DNA of 25,379 nt from Paracoccaceae bacterium (GTDB taxonomy: Bacteria > Pseudomonadota > Alphaproteobacteria > Rhodobacterales > Rhodobacteraceae), in NCBI GenBank assembly GCA_023260935.1, contig JALQTL010000393.1:1-25379 (forward strand). The letters are read 5' to 3'. A program made the position numbers and the translations under genes. Below, one piece after another: positions 16,572-22,654 of the stretch. The first letter of the stretch is position 1. Each line of letters starts with the position of its first letter. The notes beneath the pieces are model-generated. The model saw nothing but the letters and a program-made list of their open reading frames with translations. It searched no databases and had not been told where the DNA came from.

Positions 16572-18140
16572 TCAGCGGGCGGCGCGCGCGGGGGCCCTTT
16601 GGCTGGCGCCCTTTCGCAACATTTCGCGAAACCCTACAAGGGTGACACCGCCCGACAACGGCACGAAGCGGCAGGTCAGAAGCCGGCCATCCAGAAGCCG
16701 CGCCTCGGCCGTCCAGGCCTCTCTGTCACCGATGGTGCAGATGAAATCCTCAACCTCTGACCAAAGCGTGCCCGGCGCGGTGGATTGCCGCCAATAGCCC
16801 GAAATCGACTCGATCCCCAGATCGTTCAGGCTTTCGGAAGGGTCATGCCCCCACAGACCGGCATAGGCGGCATTCGACATGACAAGGGTGCCGGACCCGG
16901 AAAAGACGGCAATCGCCTCATCCATCGTATCGATCACGGATTGGCCCAGTTCCAGATCTGCGCGATAGCGACGGGTGCGGGAAACCTCGGTCGAGATATC
17001 TTCCAGCATGAAGGCAATGGCGCCGCTGGGATGGGGCCGGCCGATCACCCGATAGGTCTGGCCGGTGGCAAGCGTCCAGTTTTCCTCGAACACGCCAAGG
17101 CTGGCCGACTGTTCCAGATCGACGATCTGGCGCCGCCAGTCATGGTAATCCTTTGGTTCGGGCACGATGCCGCGGTCGCGCAGCGCATCCAGCACCGCGC
17201 GCAAGCTGGGCCGCATTGCCAGAAAGTCCGGTGGCAATCCCGTCAGGTCCAGCAGGGCGGGGTTGAACAGTTGCAGCTTGCGGCTGCTGTCAAAGATCGC
17301 AAGCCCGATGGGCAGATGCGCAAAGGTGCGCGTCAGTGTCTGCACGAAATCGCGCAGCGTGGTTTCGGCCTGAACCGCACTGTCGCAGGGGGTGGCATAG
17401 ACCCTGCGGCCCAACGGGTCTGGCACGCTCGTCAGTTCGAACCAGTGGGTCGTGCCGTCGGCCCCGGTCAGGCTTTGGCGTTGCCCGGTGGCGCCCTGGC
17501 TGGTGGCAAGCTTGCCGAAAAGTTGGGGCAGGGGCCATGAAAGCTCGGCCCCCGGATCAAGCCGTTCGGTCGCGCGCATCACATAGGCCGTGTTCGCCCA
17601 GATCACATCGCCGTTCTCCCGCTCTCTCCACGCCAGAAGCGGGGCTTGCGCCAGCATTGAACGCAACGCCGCCATTTCATCGGCCACGGCGCGGTGAACC
17701 AGCGGGTCGGTTGCCGGATCGGGCGGCCCGCCGGTGCCGTCTGTCAGGCTGATCCGGGTCATCCCGCCGCGCAGTTCGGCCCGCATCAGCACGGGCTGCC
17801 CGGCTTGATCGCGGCCCGAAAGCGTGACCACGCCGGAACGGTGAAGATCTGCCAGATGGGCTTCCACATCGGGAAACAGGTTGCCCAGATAGGCCACCAA
17901 CCGCGACCACGCATTGCCCTGCGAAGGAGAGGATTGCAGCACCACCCGCCCGCCGGGCGTGGAGTCAAGCAGGGTTTCGCCATCGAACAGGAACAGCGTC
18001 TTGGGGTCGGCTTCATCAAACAGGCCGCGCATCCGGCCGGGCCTTGCGCCCTGACCTGCCGCGGCAAGCAGAAGCGCCCCGCATGCGGCCAGAATGGCGG
18101 TCAGACCAAGTGCCACGCCAACAAGGAAATCCGGTCCCAT
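16572..18140 (-). CDS. divL: DivL-like PAS protein lacking a histidine-kinase domain
   Basis: The 522-residue protein has one N-terminal membrane segment (about 5-27, rich in Leu and Ala), a linker (about 30-160), and three PAS-like regions at roughly 165-275 (LAWRERENGDVIWANTAY), 280-390 (HLPIGLAIFDSSRKLQLFNPA) and 395-505 (VIDTMDEAIAVFSGSGTLVM). It ends with a basic, Ala/Arg-rich tail. No HisKA or ATPase motifs (H/Y box, N, G1, G2) follow, and only 99 bases separate it from tsaE, so the kinase is absent rather than frameshifted nearby. In Caulobacter, DivL is a full-length pseudokinase that controls CckA and hence CtrA. In Rhodobacter capsulatus a PAS-domain DivL affects CtrA phosphorylation and gene transfer agent production. 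The call rests on architecture and the tsaE neighbour; a generic PAS sensor is the alternative. Confidence 0.72.
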   Translation of the reverse strand: MGPDFLVGVALGLTAILAACGALLLAAAGQGARPGRMRGLFDEADPKTLFLFDGETLLDSTPGGRVVLQSSPSQGNAWSRLVAYLGNLFPDVEAHLADLHRSGVVTLSGRDQAGQPVLMRAELRGGMTRISLTDGTGGPPDPATDPLVHRAVADEMAALRSMLAQAPLLAWRERENGDVIWANTAYVMRATERLDPGAELSWPLPQLFGKLATSQGATGQRQSLTGADGTTHWFELTSVPDPLGRRVYATPCDSAVQAETTLRDFVQTLTRTFAHLPIGLAIFDSSRKLQLFNPALLDLTGLPPDFLAMRPSLRAVLDALRDRGIVPEPKDYHDWRRQIVDLEQSASLGVFEENWTLATGQTYRVIGRPHPSGAIAFMLEDISTEVSRTRRYRADLELGQSVIDTMDEAIAVFSGSGTLVMSNAAYAGLWGHDPSESLNDLGIESISGYWRQSTAPGTLWSEVEDFICTIGDREAWTAEARLLDGRLLTCRFVPLSGGVTLVGFREMLRKGASQRAPARAAR

Positions 18141-18253
18141 GCCAAGCCCCGATCAACTGAACGAACACAACCTAAGGGTTATATCGTTAATTGAGGATTA
18201 ACCAGAGGGAGTTCGTCAGCAGACTGTTTCGCAACAGGCATCCGGCCCGGTTT

Positions 18254-19675
18254 TCACGCCTCGATCGGCTGGTTCTTTCCCAAAGGCCCTTCGTTCGGGG
18301 AAACAAGCCGAGCAGCGGGCCAAACCACCTCGACAATGGCGCCACTGCGTTCGGGCCGTTCCTCGGGTGTCAGGAACGGGTCTGACGCATTGGCAAAGGT
18401 CAGTTCGGCGCCAGTGCGTTCCAGCAGGGTCTTTGCGATGAACAGGCCCAGCCCCATGCCTTCGTATTCCGGGCGTCGCGCCAGATCCTGTGCCGAACGC
18501 CGGCTGCGCACGAAAGGATCGCCTATCCGGCCAATCACATGCGGCGGATAGCCTTCGCCGTCATCCACAATGCGGATGGTGATCGTTGAATCCGTCCATT
18601 CCCCGTCGATCCATACGGATGTCCGGGCAAAATCGACGGCATTCTGCACCAGATTGCGCAGGCCGTGGATCACCTCGGGGTGGCGAAAGACGGTTGGCTG
18701 ACGCTCTCCTCCATTGGCGCCGGGGTAAAAGGCGAACTCCAGCGCCTTTCCGCGCCCCTTGTGGGGTTCTGCGGCCTCTTTCACCATAGACGCCAGTGGC
18801 ACGCTGCGCAGATGCAGATCATCCTTCCCGGCCCGGCCCATTGACCGCAGGATATCCCGGCAGCGGTCGGCCTGATCGCGGATCAGCTTCGCGTCATCGT
18901 AAAGCAGGGGCTGGTCTGCCAGTTCTTCCATCATCTCGGCTGACACAAGTTTGATCGTGGCCAGCGGGGTGCCCAGTTCATGTGCGGCGGCGGCGACCAC
19001 CCCGCCCAGATCCGTCAGCTTCTGTTCGCGCGCAAGCGCCATCTGCGTGGCCAGCAACGCATCAGACATCGACCGGATCTCTGTTGAAACCCGGCGCGAA
19101 TAAAGGCCAAGGAACAGGATGCCGATGATGATCGATAGCCAGAAGCCGAATTCGAACAGCACCGGCACTGTCAGAATCGTGCCATCGGCAAGCCGCAGCG
19201 GCACATGGACAAAGGCCGTCAGCGTGACGAACAGGATCGACAGCGCGCCCAGAAGAATCGTTGTCCGCAGATCAAGCGCCGAGGCGGAAATGGTGACAGG
19301 CGCAAGGATCAGAAGCGCGAAAGGGTTGGTCAGCCCGCCGGTCAGATACAAAAGGAAGGTGAACTGTGACAGGTCGAACAGCAGCGTCAGCATCGCCTCC
19401 AGCTCGCGCAGACGCTTGTTTTCGGGGAAGACGAAGATCGAAACCAGATTGGCGATGATCGAGGCCCCCACCGCCAGATAGCAAAGCCCCAGCGGCAATT
19501 GCATCTGATAGTAGCGGTCCGCCACGGTGATGGCCGCAAGCTGGCCGACGATGGCCATCCAGCGCAACAGGATCAGCGTACGCAGGCGAACCCAGTCGCT
19601 GCGTGTATCCCGGTTCATCAGGCTTGGTGTCAGGGAATACATGGGAAATTGATCCGGCGCGGCCATCTTGCCCAT
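18254..19675 (-). CDS. regB: RegB/PrrB redox-sensing histidine kinase
   Basis: RegB autophosphorylates under low oxygen or a reduced quinone pool and passes phosphate to RegA, controlling photosynthesis, respiration, carbon and nitrogen fixation genes. The 473-residue protein has about six membrane helices (residues 33-192). The quinone-binding heptapeptide GGLTNPF is at 113-119. The phospho-acceptor box is AAHELGTPLATIKL with His232. The redox-active cysteine is Cys272 in QADRCRDILRSMGRAGKDD, the RegB redox box. The ATPase shows NLVQNAVDFA (341-350), DDGEGYP (371-377) and GMGLGLFIAK (407-416). All residues known to matter for sensing are intact. It is divergent from senC with a 57-base gap that must hold both promoters or part of them. 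The start at 19675 has an alternative ATG three codons in. Confidence 0.95.
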   Translation of the reverse strand: MGKMAAPDQFPMYSLTPSLMNRDTRSDWVRLRTLILLRWMAIVGQLAAITVADRYYQMQLPLGLCYLAVGASIIANLVSIFVFPENKRLRELEAMLTLLFDLSQFTFLLYLTGGLTNPFALLILAPVTISASALDLRTTILLGALSILFVTLTAFVHVPLRLADGTILTVPVLFEFGFWLSIIIGILFLGLYSRRVSTEIRSMSDALLATQMALAREQKLTDLGGVVAAAAHELGTPLATIKLVSAEMMEELADQPLLYDDAKLIRDQADRCRDILRSMGRAGKDDLHLRSVPLASMVKEAAEPHKGRGKALEFAFYPGANGGERQPTVFRHPEVIHGLRNLVQNAVDFARTSVWIDGEWTDSTITIRIVDDGEGYPPHVIGRIGDPFVRSRRSAQDLARRPEYEGMGLGLFIAKTLLERTGAELTFANASDPFLTPEERPERSGAIVEVVWPAARLVSPNEGPLGKNQPIEA

Positions 19676-19732
19676 TGTTAAGTGGCGGCTTATCCCGGAT
19701 CAATGGAATGATCGCAGGTTCAGGGGTATCTG

Positions 19733-20365
19733 ATGTCTAAAACCTTGGCGGCGCTTGCCGCGGCAACCGTGGTGGGCCTGATTGGCGGATCCGGGCTTTA
19801 CGTCTATCTTCAGGGAAAGTCCGATCCTTTTGCGCAATGCCGTTCCGGGCAGGTAGGGGGCGGCAGCATCGGCGGGCCCTTCACGCTGGTCGATGGCACG
19901 GGCAAGACCGTGACGGATAAGGACGTGTTGACCCAGCCCTCGCTTGTCTATTTCGGTTACACTTTCTGCCCCGATGTCTGCCCGCTGGACAACCAACGCA
20001 ATGCCGAGGCTGTCGATATTCTGGAAGAGCGGGGAATAGAGGTGACGCCTGTATTCATCTCGATCGATCCGGCACGCGATACGCCCGAAGTGGTGGCCGA
20101 TTTCGCCGCGAACCTGCACCCGCGGATGATTGGCCTGACCGGATCGGAAGAACAGGTCAAGGCCGCTTCGCAAGCCTACAAGACCTATTATCGCAAGCAG
20201 GACGGGGATGAGGAATATTATCTGGTCGATCATTCCACCTTTACCTATCTGATGCTGCCGGGGATCGGATTTGCCGATTTCTTCAAGCGTGAGGATACCG
20301 CTGACCAGATGGCAGACCGCGTTGCCTGTTTCGTGACGGCTGCGACAGAAGTGCAGGGAAATTGA
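19733..20365 (+). CDS. senC: SenC/PrrC, SCO1-family copper chaperone
   Basis: SCO proteins carry copper to the CuA or CuB site during cytochrome c oxidase assembly, and SenC is needed for oxidase activity in Rhodobacter. The 210-residue protein has an N-terminal membrane anchor (residues 4-27), then a periplasmic thioredoxin-like domain. Copper ligands are present: Cys79 and Cys83 in TFCPDVCP, and His167 in LVDHSTFTYL. PVFISIDPARDTP (106-118) is the standard family segment. The ATG follows AGGGG at a normal distance. It is divergent from regB and lies 56 bases upstream of regA, as in the Rhodobacter senC-regA-hvrA operon. Nothing appears broken. Confidence 0.95.
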   Translation: MSKTLAALAAATVVGLIGGSGLYVYLQGKSDPFAQCRSGQVGGGSIGGPFTLVDGTGKTVTDKDVLTQPSLVYFGYTFCPDVCPLDNQRNAEAVDILEERGIEVTPVFISIDPARDTPEVVADFAANLHPRMIGLTGSEEQVKAASQAYKTYYRKQDGDEEYYLVDHSTFTYLMLPGIGFADFFKREDTADQMADRVACFVTAATEVQGN

Positions 20366-20388
20366 CCGGGGCTGGCAAAGAAACTAGT

Positions 20389-20409
20389 TTTTGATCAACT
20401 CGATCAAAA
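20389..20409 (+). promoter_or_regulatory. Perfect dyad in the senC-regA gap overlapping the regA ribosome binding site
   Basis: TTTTGATC (20389-20396) and GATCAAAA (20402-20409) form a perfect 8-bp inverted repeat around a 5-base spacer. The right arm runs directly into the AAGGAA ribosome binding site of regA. It could be an operator for a dimeric regulator, or an RNA hairpin that reduces regA translation or partly terminates the senC transcript. The spacing (TTGAT-N7-ATCAA) does not fit the FNR box, which needs N4. Confidence 0.4.
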
Positions 20410-20421
20410 GGAAACGCGCGA

Positions 20422-20976
20422 ATGTCTGAAGACCTGGCAGCCGACATCGGCCCTGACCGGACACTTTTGCTGGTTGACGATGACGAACCCTTTGTGAAGC
20501 GGCTTGCCCGTGCCATGGAACGGCGGGGCTTTCTACCCGAAACGGCGGAAAGCGTGGCGGCGGGCAAGGCCATTGCCCATGCACGCCCGCCTGCCTATGC
20601 GGTGGTTGACCTGCGGCTGGAAGATGGCAACGGGCTGGATGTGGTCGAGGCGCTGCGTGAACGGCGCCCTGAATGCCGGATCGTGGTGCTGACCGGTTAC
20701 GGCGCCATTGCCACGGCGGTTGCCGCCGTAAAATTCGGTGCGACCGATTATCTTTCAAAGCCAGCCGATGCCAATGACGTGACAAACGCACTTCTGGCCC
20801 GAGGCGAGGCCATGCCCGCCCCACCGGAAAATCCGATGTCGGCAGACAGGGTTCGCTGGGAACATATTCAGCGTGTTTACGAGATGTGTGACCGCAATGT
20901 TTCGGAAACCGCACGGCGTCTTTCCATGCACCGCCGCACGCTTCAGCGTATTCTTGCAAAAAGAAGCCCGCGCTGA
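20422..20976 (+). CDS. regA: RegA/PrrA response regulator
   Basis: RegA is the DNA-binding partner of RegB and a global redox regulator. The 184-residue protein has an N-terminal receiver domain with the acidic pocket VDDDE (18-22), phospho-acceptor Asp63 in VVDLRLEDGNG, VVLTGYG (about 88-94) and Lys in YLSKPAD. A short proline-containing linker (MPAPPENPM, about 129-137) follows. The C-terminal Fis-type helix-turn-helix is NVSETARRLSMHRRTLQRILAK (about 159-180). Position D63 and the proline linker are as described for Rhodobacter RegA/PrrA. The ATG is preceded by AAGGAA after a perfect dyad (20389-20409). It lies 56 bases after senC and 88 bases before hvrA. Confidence 0.97.
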   Translation: MSEDLAADIGPDRTLLLVDDDEPFVKRLARAMERRGFLPETAESVAAGKAIAHARPPAYAVVDLRLEDGNGLDVVEALRERRPECRIVVLTGYGAIATAVAAVKFGATDYLSKPADANDVTNALLARGEAMPAPPENPMSADRVRWEHIQRVYEMCDRNVSETARRLSMHRRTLQRILAKRSPR

Positions 20977-21037
20977 ACTGGAAACGGCTGGGTTCTTGTT
21001 TTTGTAATTTACCTCCTTTAATAAAATGGCGGGGTAA

Positions 21038-21051
21038 TTGATCACGTTCAA
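21038..21051 (+). promoter_or_regulatory. FNR/FnrL-like box immediately before the hvrA ribosome binding site
   Basis: TTGATCACGTTCAA matches the FNR-family consensus TTGAT-N4-ATCAA at 9 of 10 defined positions (TTCAA instead of ATCAA in the right half). It ends just before AAGGA (21053-21057), 13 bases ahead of the GTG start. A weak promoter-like pair lies upstream, TTGTTT (20996-21001) and TAATAA (21019-21024) with 17 bases between. If that promoter is real, the box would sit around or just after the transcription start, a position that favours repression. Single near-matches occur by chance, so this is a candidate only. Confidence 0.4.
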
Positions 21052-21064
21052 AAAGGAATCTGCC

Positions 21065-21379
21065 GTGAATATTGATCTCAATGCAATGTCATTGAAGGAA
21101 CTTCGCGATCTTCAGTCGCAGGTGGCAAAGGCTATCTCGTCATTCGAGGATCGGCGGAAAAAGGAAGCCCTGTCGGAGCTTGAAGAAAAGGCACGCGAAC
21201 TGGGCTTTTCGCTCGCAGAACTTACCGGTGTTTCTACGGGCCGCAAGCGGTCGCCTGCCGTGGCCCGTTATGCCAATCCGGAAAACCCTGCCGAAACGTG
21301 GTCCGGTCGCGGGCGCAAGCCGCGCTGGTTTGCCGCAGCATTGGCCACAGGGCGCAAGGCCGAAGATCTGGCGATCTGA
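21065..21379 (+). CDS. hvrA: HvrA/Spb, H-NS-like nucleoid-associated regulator
   Basis: HvrA in Rhodobacter capsulatus (Spb in R. sphaeroides) is an H-NS family protein that adjusts light-harvesting, reaction-centre and nitrogenase gene expression. The 104-residue product has an N-terminal oligomerisation coiled coil (about 8-47, with LKELRDLQSQV and a charged ALSELEEKARELG stretch) and the H-NS DNA-binding motif YANPENPAETWSGRGRKPRW (69-88). The start is a GTG with AAGGA 7 bases upstream; a TTG at 21038 would lie before that ribosome binding site. It follows regA by 88 unusually A+T-rich bases that include an FNR-like box, so it may have its own promoter besides readthrough from senC-regA. 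Confidence 0.9.
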   Translation: MNIDLNAMSLKELRDLQSQVAKAISSFEDRRKKEALSELEEKARELGFSLAELTGVSTGRKRSPAVARYANPENPAETWSGRGRKPRWFAAALATGRKAEDLAI

Positions 21380-21422
21380 AGCGCGCCAGGGCATATCCCC
21401 GGCCGCTGCCATAAGGTGGCGG

Positions 21423-22028
21423 TCAGGGTGCTGTGCCGATCTGTTCCAGAAGATCGGCGTGGCGCGCGACGAAATCCTGTCGCACCACAAAAGGGGGCCG
21501 CAACTGGATTTCCAGTCCGGCAATCACCTGCCTTTCCGGCCTTCCAAAGAAACGGTCCGCCTCGGTCTGTGAAAAGCCTGCGATGCTGACGGCCTCCATC
21601 CAGGCGGAAATCCGGTCAGCCTTTTTGATGGCGGCCTTGATCGGGGCCGGCAAGACCGATGGCAGGCCATAGCGCAGATGAATGGCGGCGGTCAGCCGTT
21701 CGTCCAATGCGCCATAGCCCGGCCCGACCGCTGCCTTGACCGGGCTGATCATGTCACCGATCACATATTCCGGCGCATCGTGCAAAAGCGCAGCCAACCG
21801 CCAGCGGGCACTGGTGCCGGGGTTTATCCGGGTGAACAGGGTTTCGACCAGCAGGGAATGTTCAGCCACCGAATAGCCCCAGTCACCATGGGTCTGACCG
21901 TTCCAGCGCGCCACGAAGGAAAGTCCGCGGGCAATATCCTCGATCTCGATATCGACGGGTGTAGGGTCCAGCAAGTCAAGCCGGCGGCCCGACAGCATCC
22001 TTTGCCATGCCCTTTGCTGCTTTGGCAT
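21423..22028 (-). CDS. HD-domain phosphohydrolase, YfbR-like
   Basis: The 201-residue protein has the metal-binding HD superfamily signature: His57 in SVAEHSLLV, the His83-Asp84 pair in LLHDAPEYVIGDM, and Asp138 in IKKADRISAW. This pattern matches the YfbR type of 5'-deoxynucleotidase, which removes phosphate from deoxynucleoside monophosphates. The opening MLSGRRLDLLDP (11-22) is characteristic of a group common in alphaproteobacteria. The exact substrate is not shown by sequence. The ATG at 22028 follows GAGGGCAGG; another in-frame ATG at 22052 has poorer support. It is convergent with hvrA (43 bases) and divergent from the small exported protein, so it is probably a single-gene transcript. 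Confidence 0.85.
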   Translation of the reverse strand: MPKQQRAWQRMLSGRRLDLLDPTPVDIEIEDIARGLSFVARWNGQTHGDWGYSVAEHSLLVETLFTRINPGTSARWRLAALLHDAPEYVIGDMISPVKAAVGPGYGALDERLTAAIHLRYGLPSVLPAPIKAAIKKADRISAWMEAVSIAGFSQTEADRFFGRPERQVIAGLEIQLRPPFVVRQDFVARHADLLEQIGTAP

Positions 22029-22184
22029 CCTGCCCTCATCGTCGTGTGCCATGCGTGCGATAGCGCCTTGGGCGCGGGTCTGTAAAGCGCCCGGTGCCGG
22101 AACCGATCCCGGCCCGCGCACGTTGTCACTGTATCCCGGCGGGAAGATCAAAGCCCCGCATCCCCAATGGCAAGAGGATACCCG

Positions 22185-22583
22185 ATGAACCCGATGCCCG
22201 TAGTTGCAATTTCGCTTGTTGCCACCGGACTTGCGCTGGCCGTTCTGAGACATGAGGCACCCACAGCCGCCCCGGAACCAGCGCAGGCCGTTGCGCAGGC
22301 AGACCATATCGGCAGCCATCCCGGGCCTGTCGATGCACCCCATTGCGAGCCCGCCAAGGCACTGGCTGCAACGCTGGCATCTGATTTTGCCGAGGCCCCG
22401 ATCGTGACCCGCCTTGCCGGCGATGGGCTTGAGGTGCAGCTTTGGGCTTCGGATCTGATGGGCACCTGGACAATCGTGCATCACGGGTTTGACGGCATCA
22501 GTTGCGTCGTCGCCTCGGGCTTTGGCTGGACCGGCCAAACCCGGCCGGAAGACATCTTCGCGCAGGTTTCACTGGCAAGCTGA
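22185..22583 (+). CDS. Small membrane-anchored or exported protein of unknown function
   Basis: I do not recognise this 132-residue protein. Residues 4-21 are hydrophobic and can be a signal anchor or signal peptide. An Ala/Pro/His-rich stretch (about 23-53) is followed by a compact domain of about 75 residues. Exactly two cysteines, Cys54 (APHCEPAKA) and Cys107 (GISCVVASG), could form a disulfide in the periplasm. The C-terminal part (VQLWASDLMGTWTIVHHGFDG) is rich in Trp, His and Gly. The ATG at 22185 is supported by AAGAGGA 7 bases upstream. It lies 71 bases before ahcY on the same strand; an unassigned reading frame near ahcY-hvrA fits the Rhodobacter order but I cannot confirm identity. 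Confidence 0.7.
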   Translation: MNPMPVVAISLVATGLALAVLRHEAPTAAPEPAQAVAQADHIGSHPGPVDAPHCEPAKALAATLASDFAEAPIVTRLAGDGLEVQLWASDLMGTWTIVHHGFDGISCVVASGFGWTGQTRPEDIFAQVSLAS

Positions 22584-22604
22584 CTGCCCGCGTTGCCCTG
22601 ACCC

Positions 22605-22650
22605 GGCCTTGGTGCTAAGTGGCAGCAAACCACAACACAGGAGCCAAGCC
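22605..22650 (+). promoter_or_regulatory. Possible structured leader over the ahcY ribosome binding site
   Basis: GGCCTTGG (22605-22612) can pair with CCAAGCC (22644-22650) with one bulged C, enclosing a small hairpin GTGG/CCAC (22619-22622 with 22630-22633). The ahcY ribosome binding site AGGAG (22639-22643) sits just inside the outer stem. Such folding could reduce translation. It does not match the SAH or SAM/SAH riboswitch consensus as I know it, and short GC-rich pairings arise by chance. Confidence 0.22.
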
Positions 22651-22654
22651 GCGC

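Noticed and set aside
20389..20409. FNR box in the senC-regA gap
   Set aside because: The half-sites TTGAT and ATCAA are exact but separated by 7 bases, while FNR-family proteins need 4.
22584..22654. Known SAH or SAM/SAH riboswitch before ahcY
   Set aside because: The conserved core and pseudoknot sequence that I know for these classes is not present; only simple nested pairings remain.
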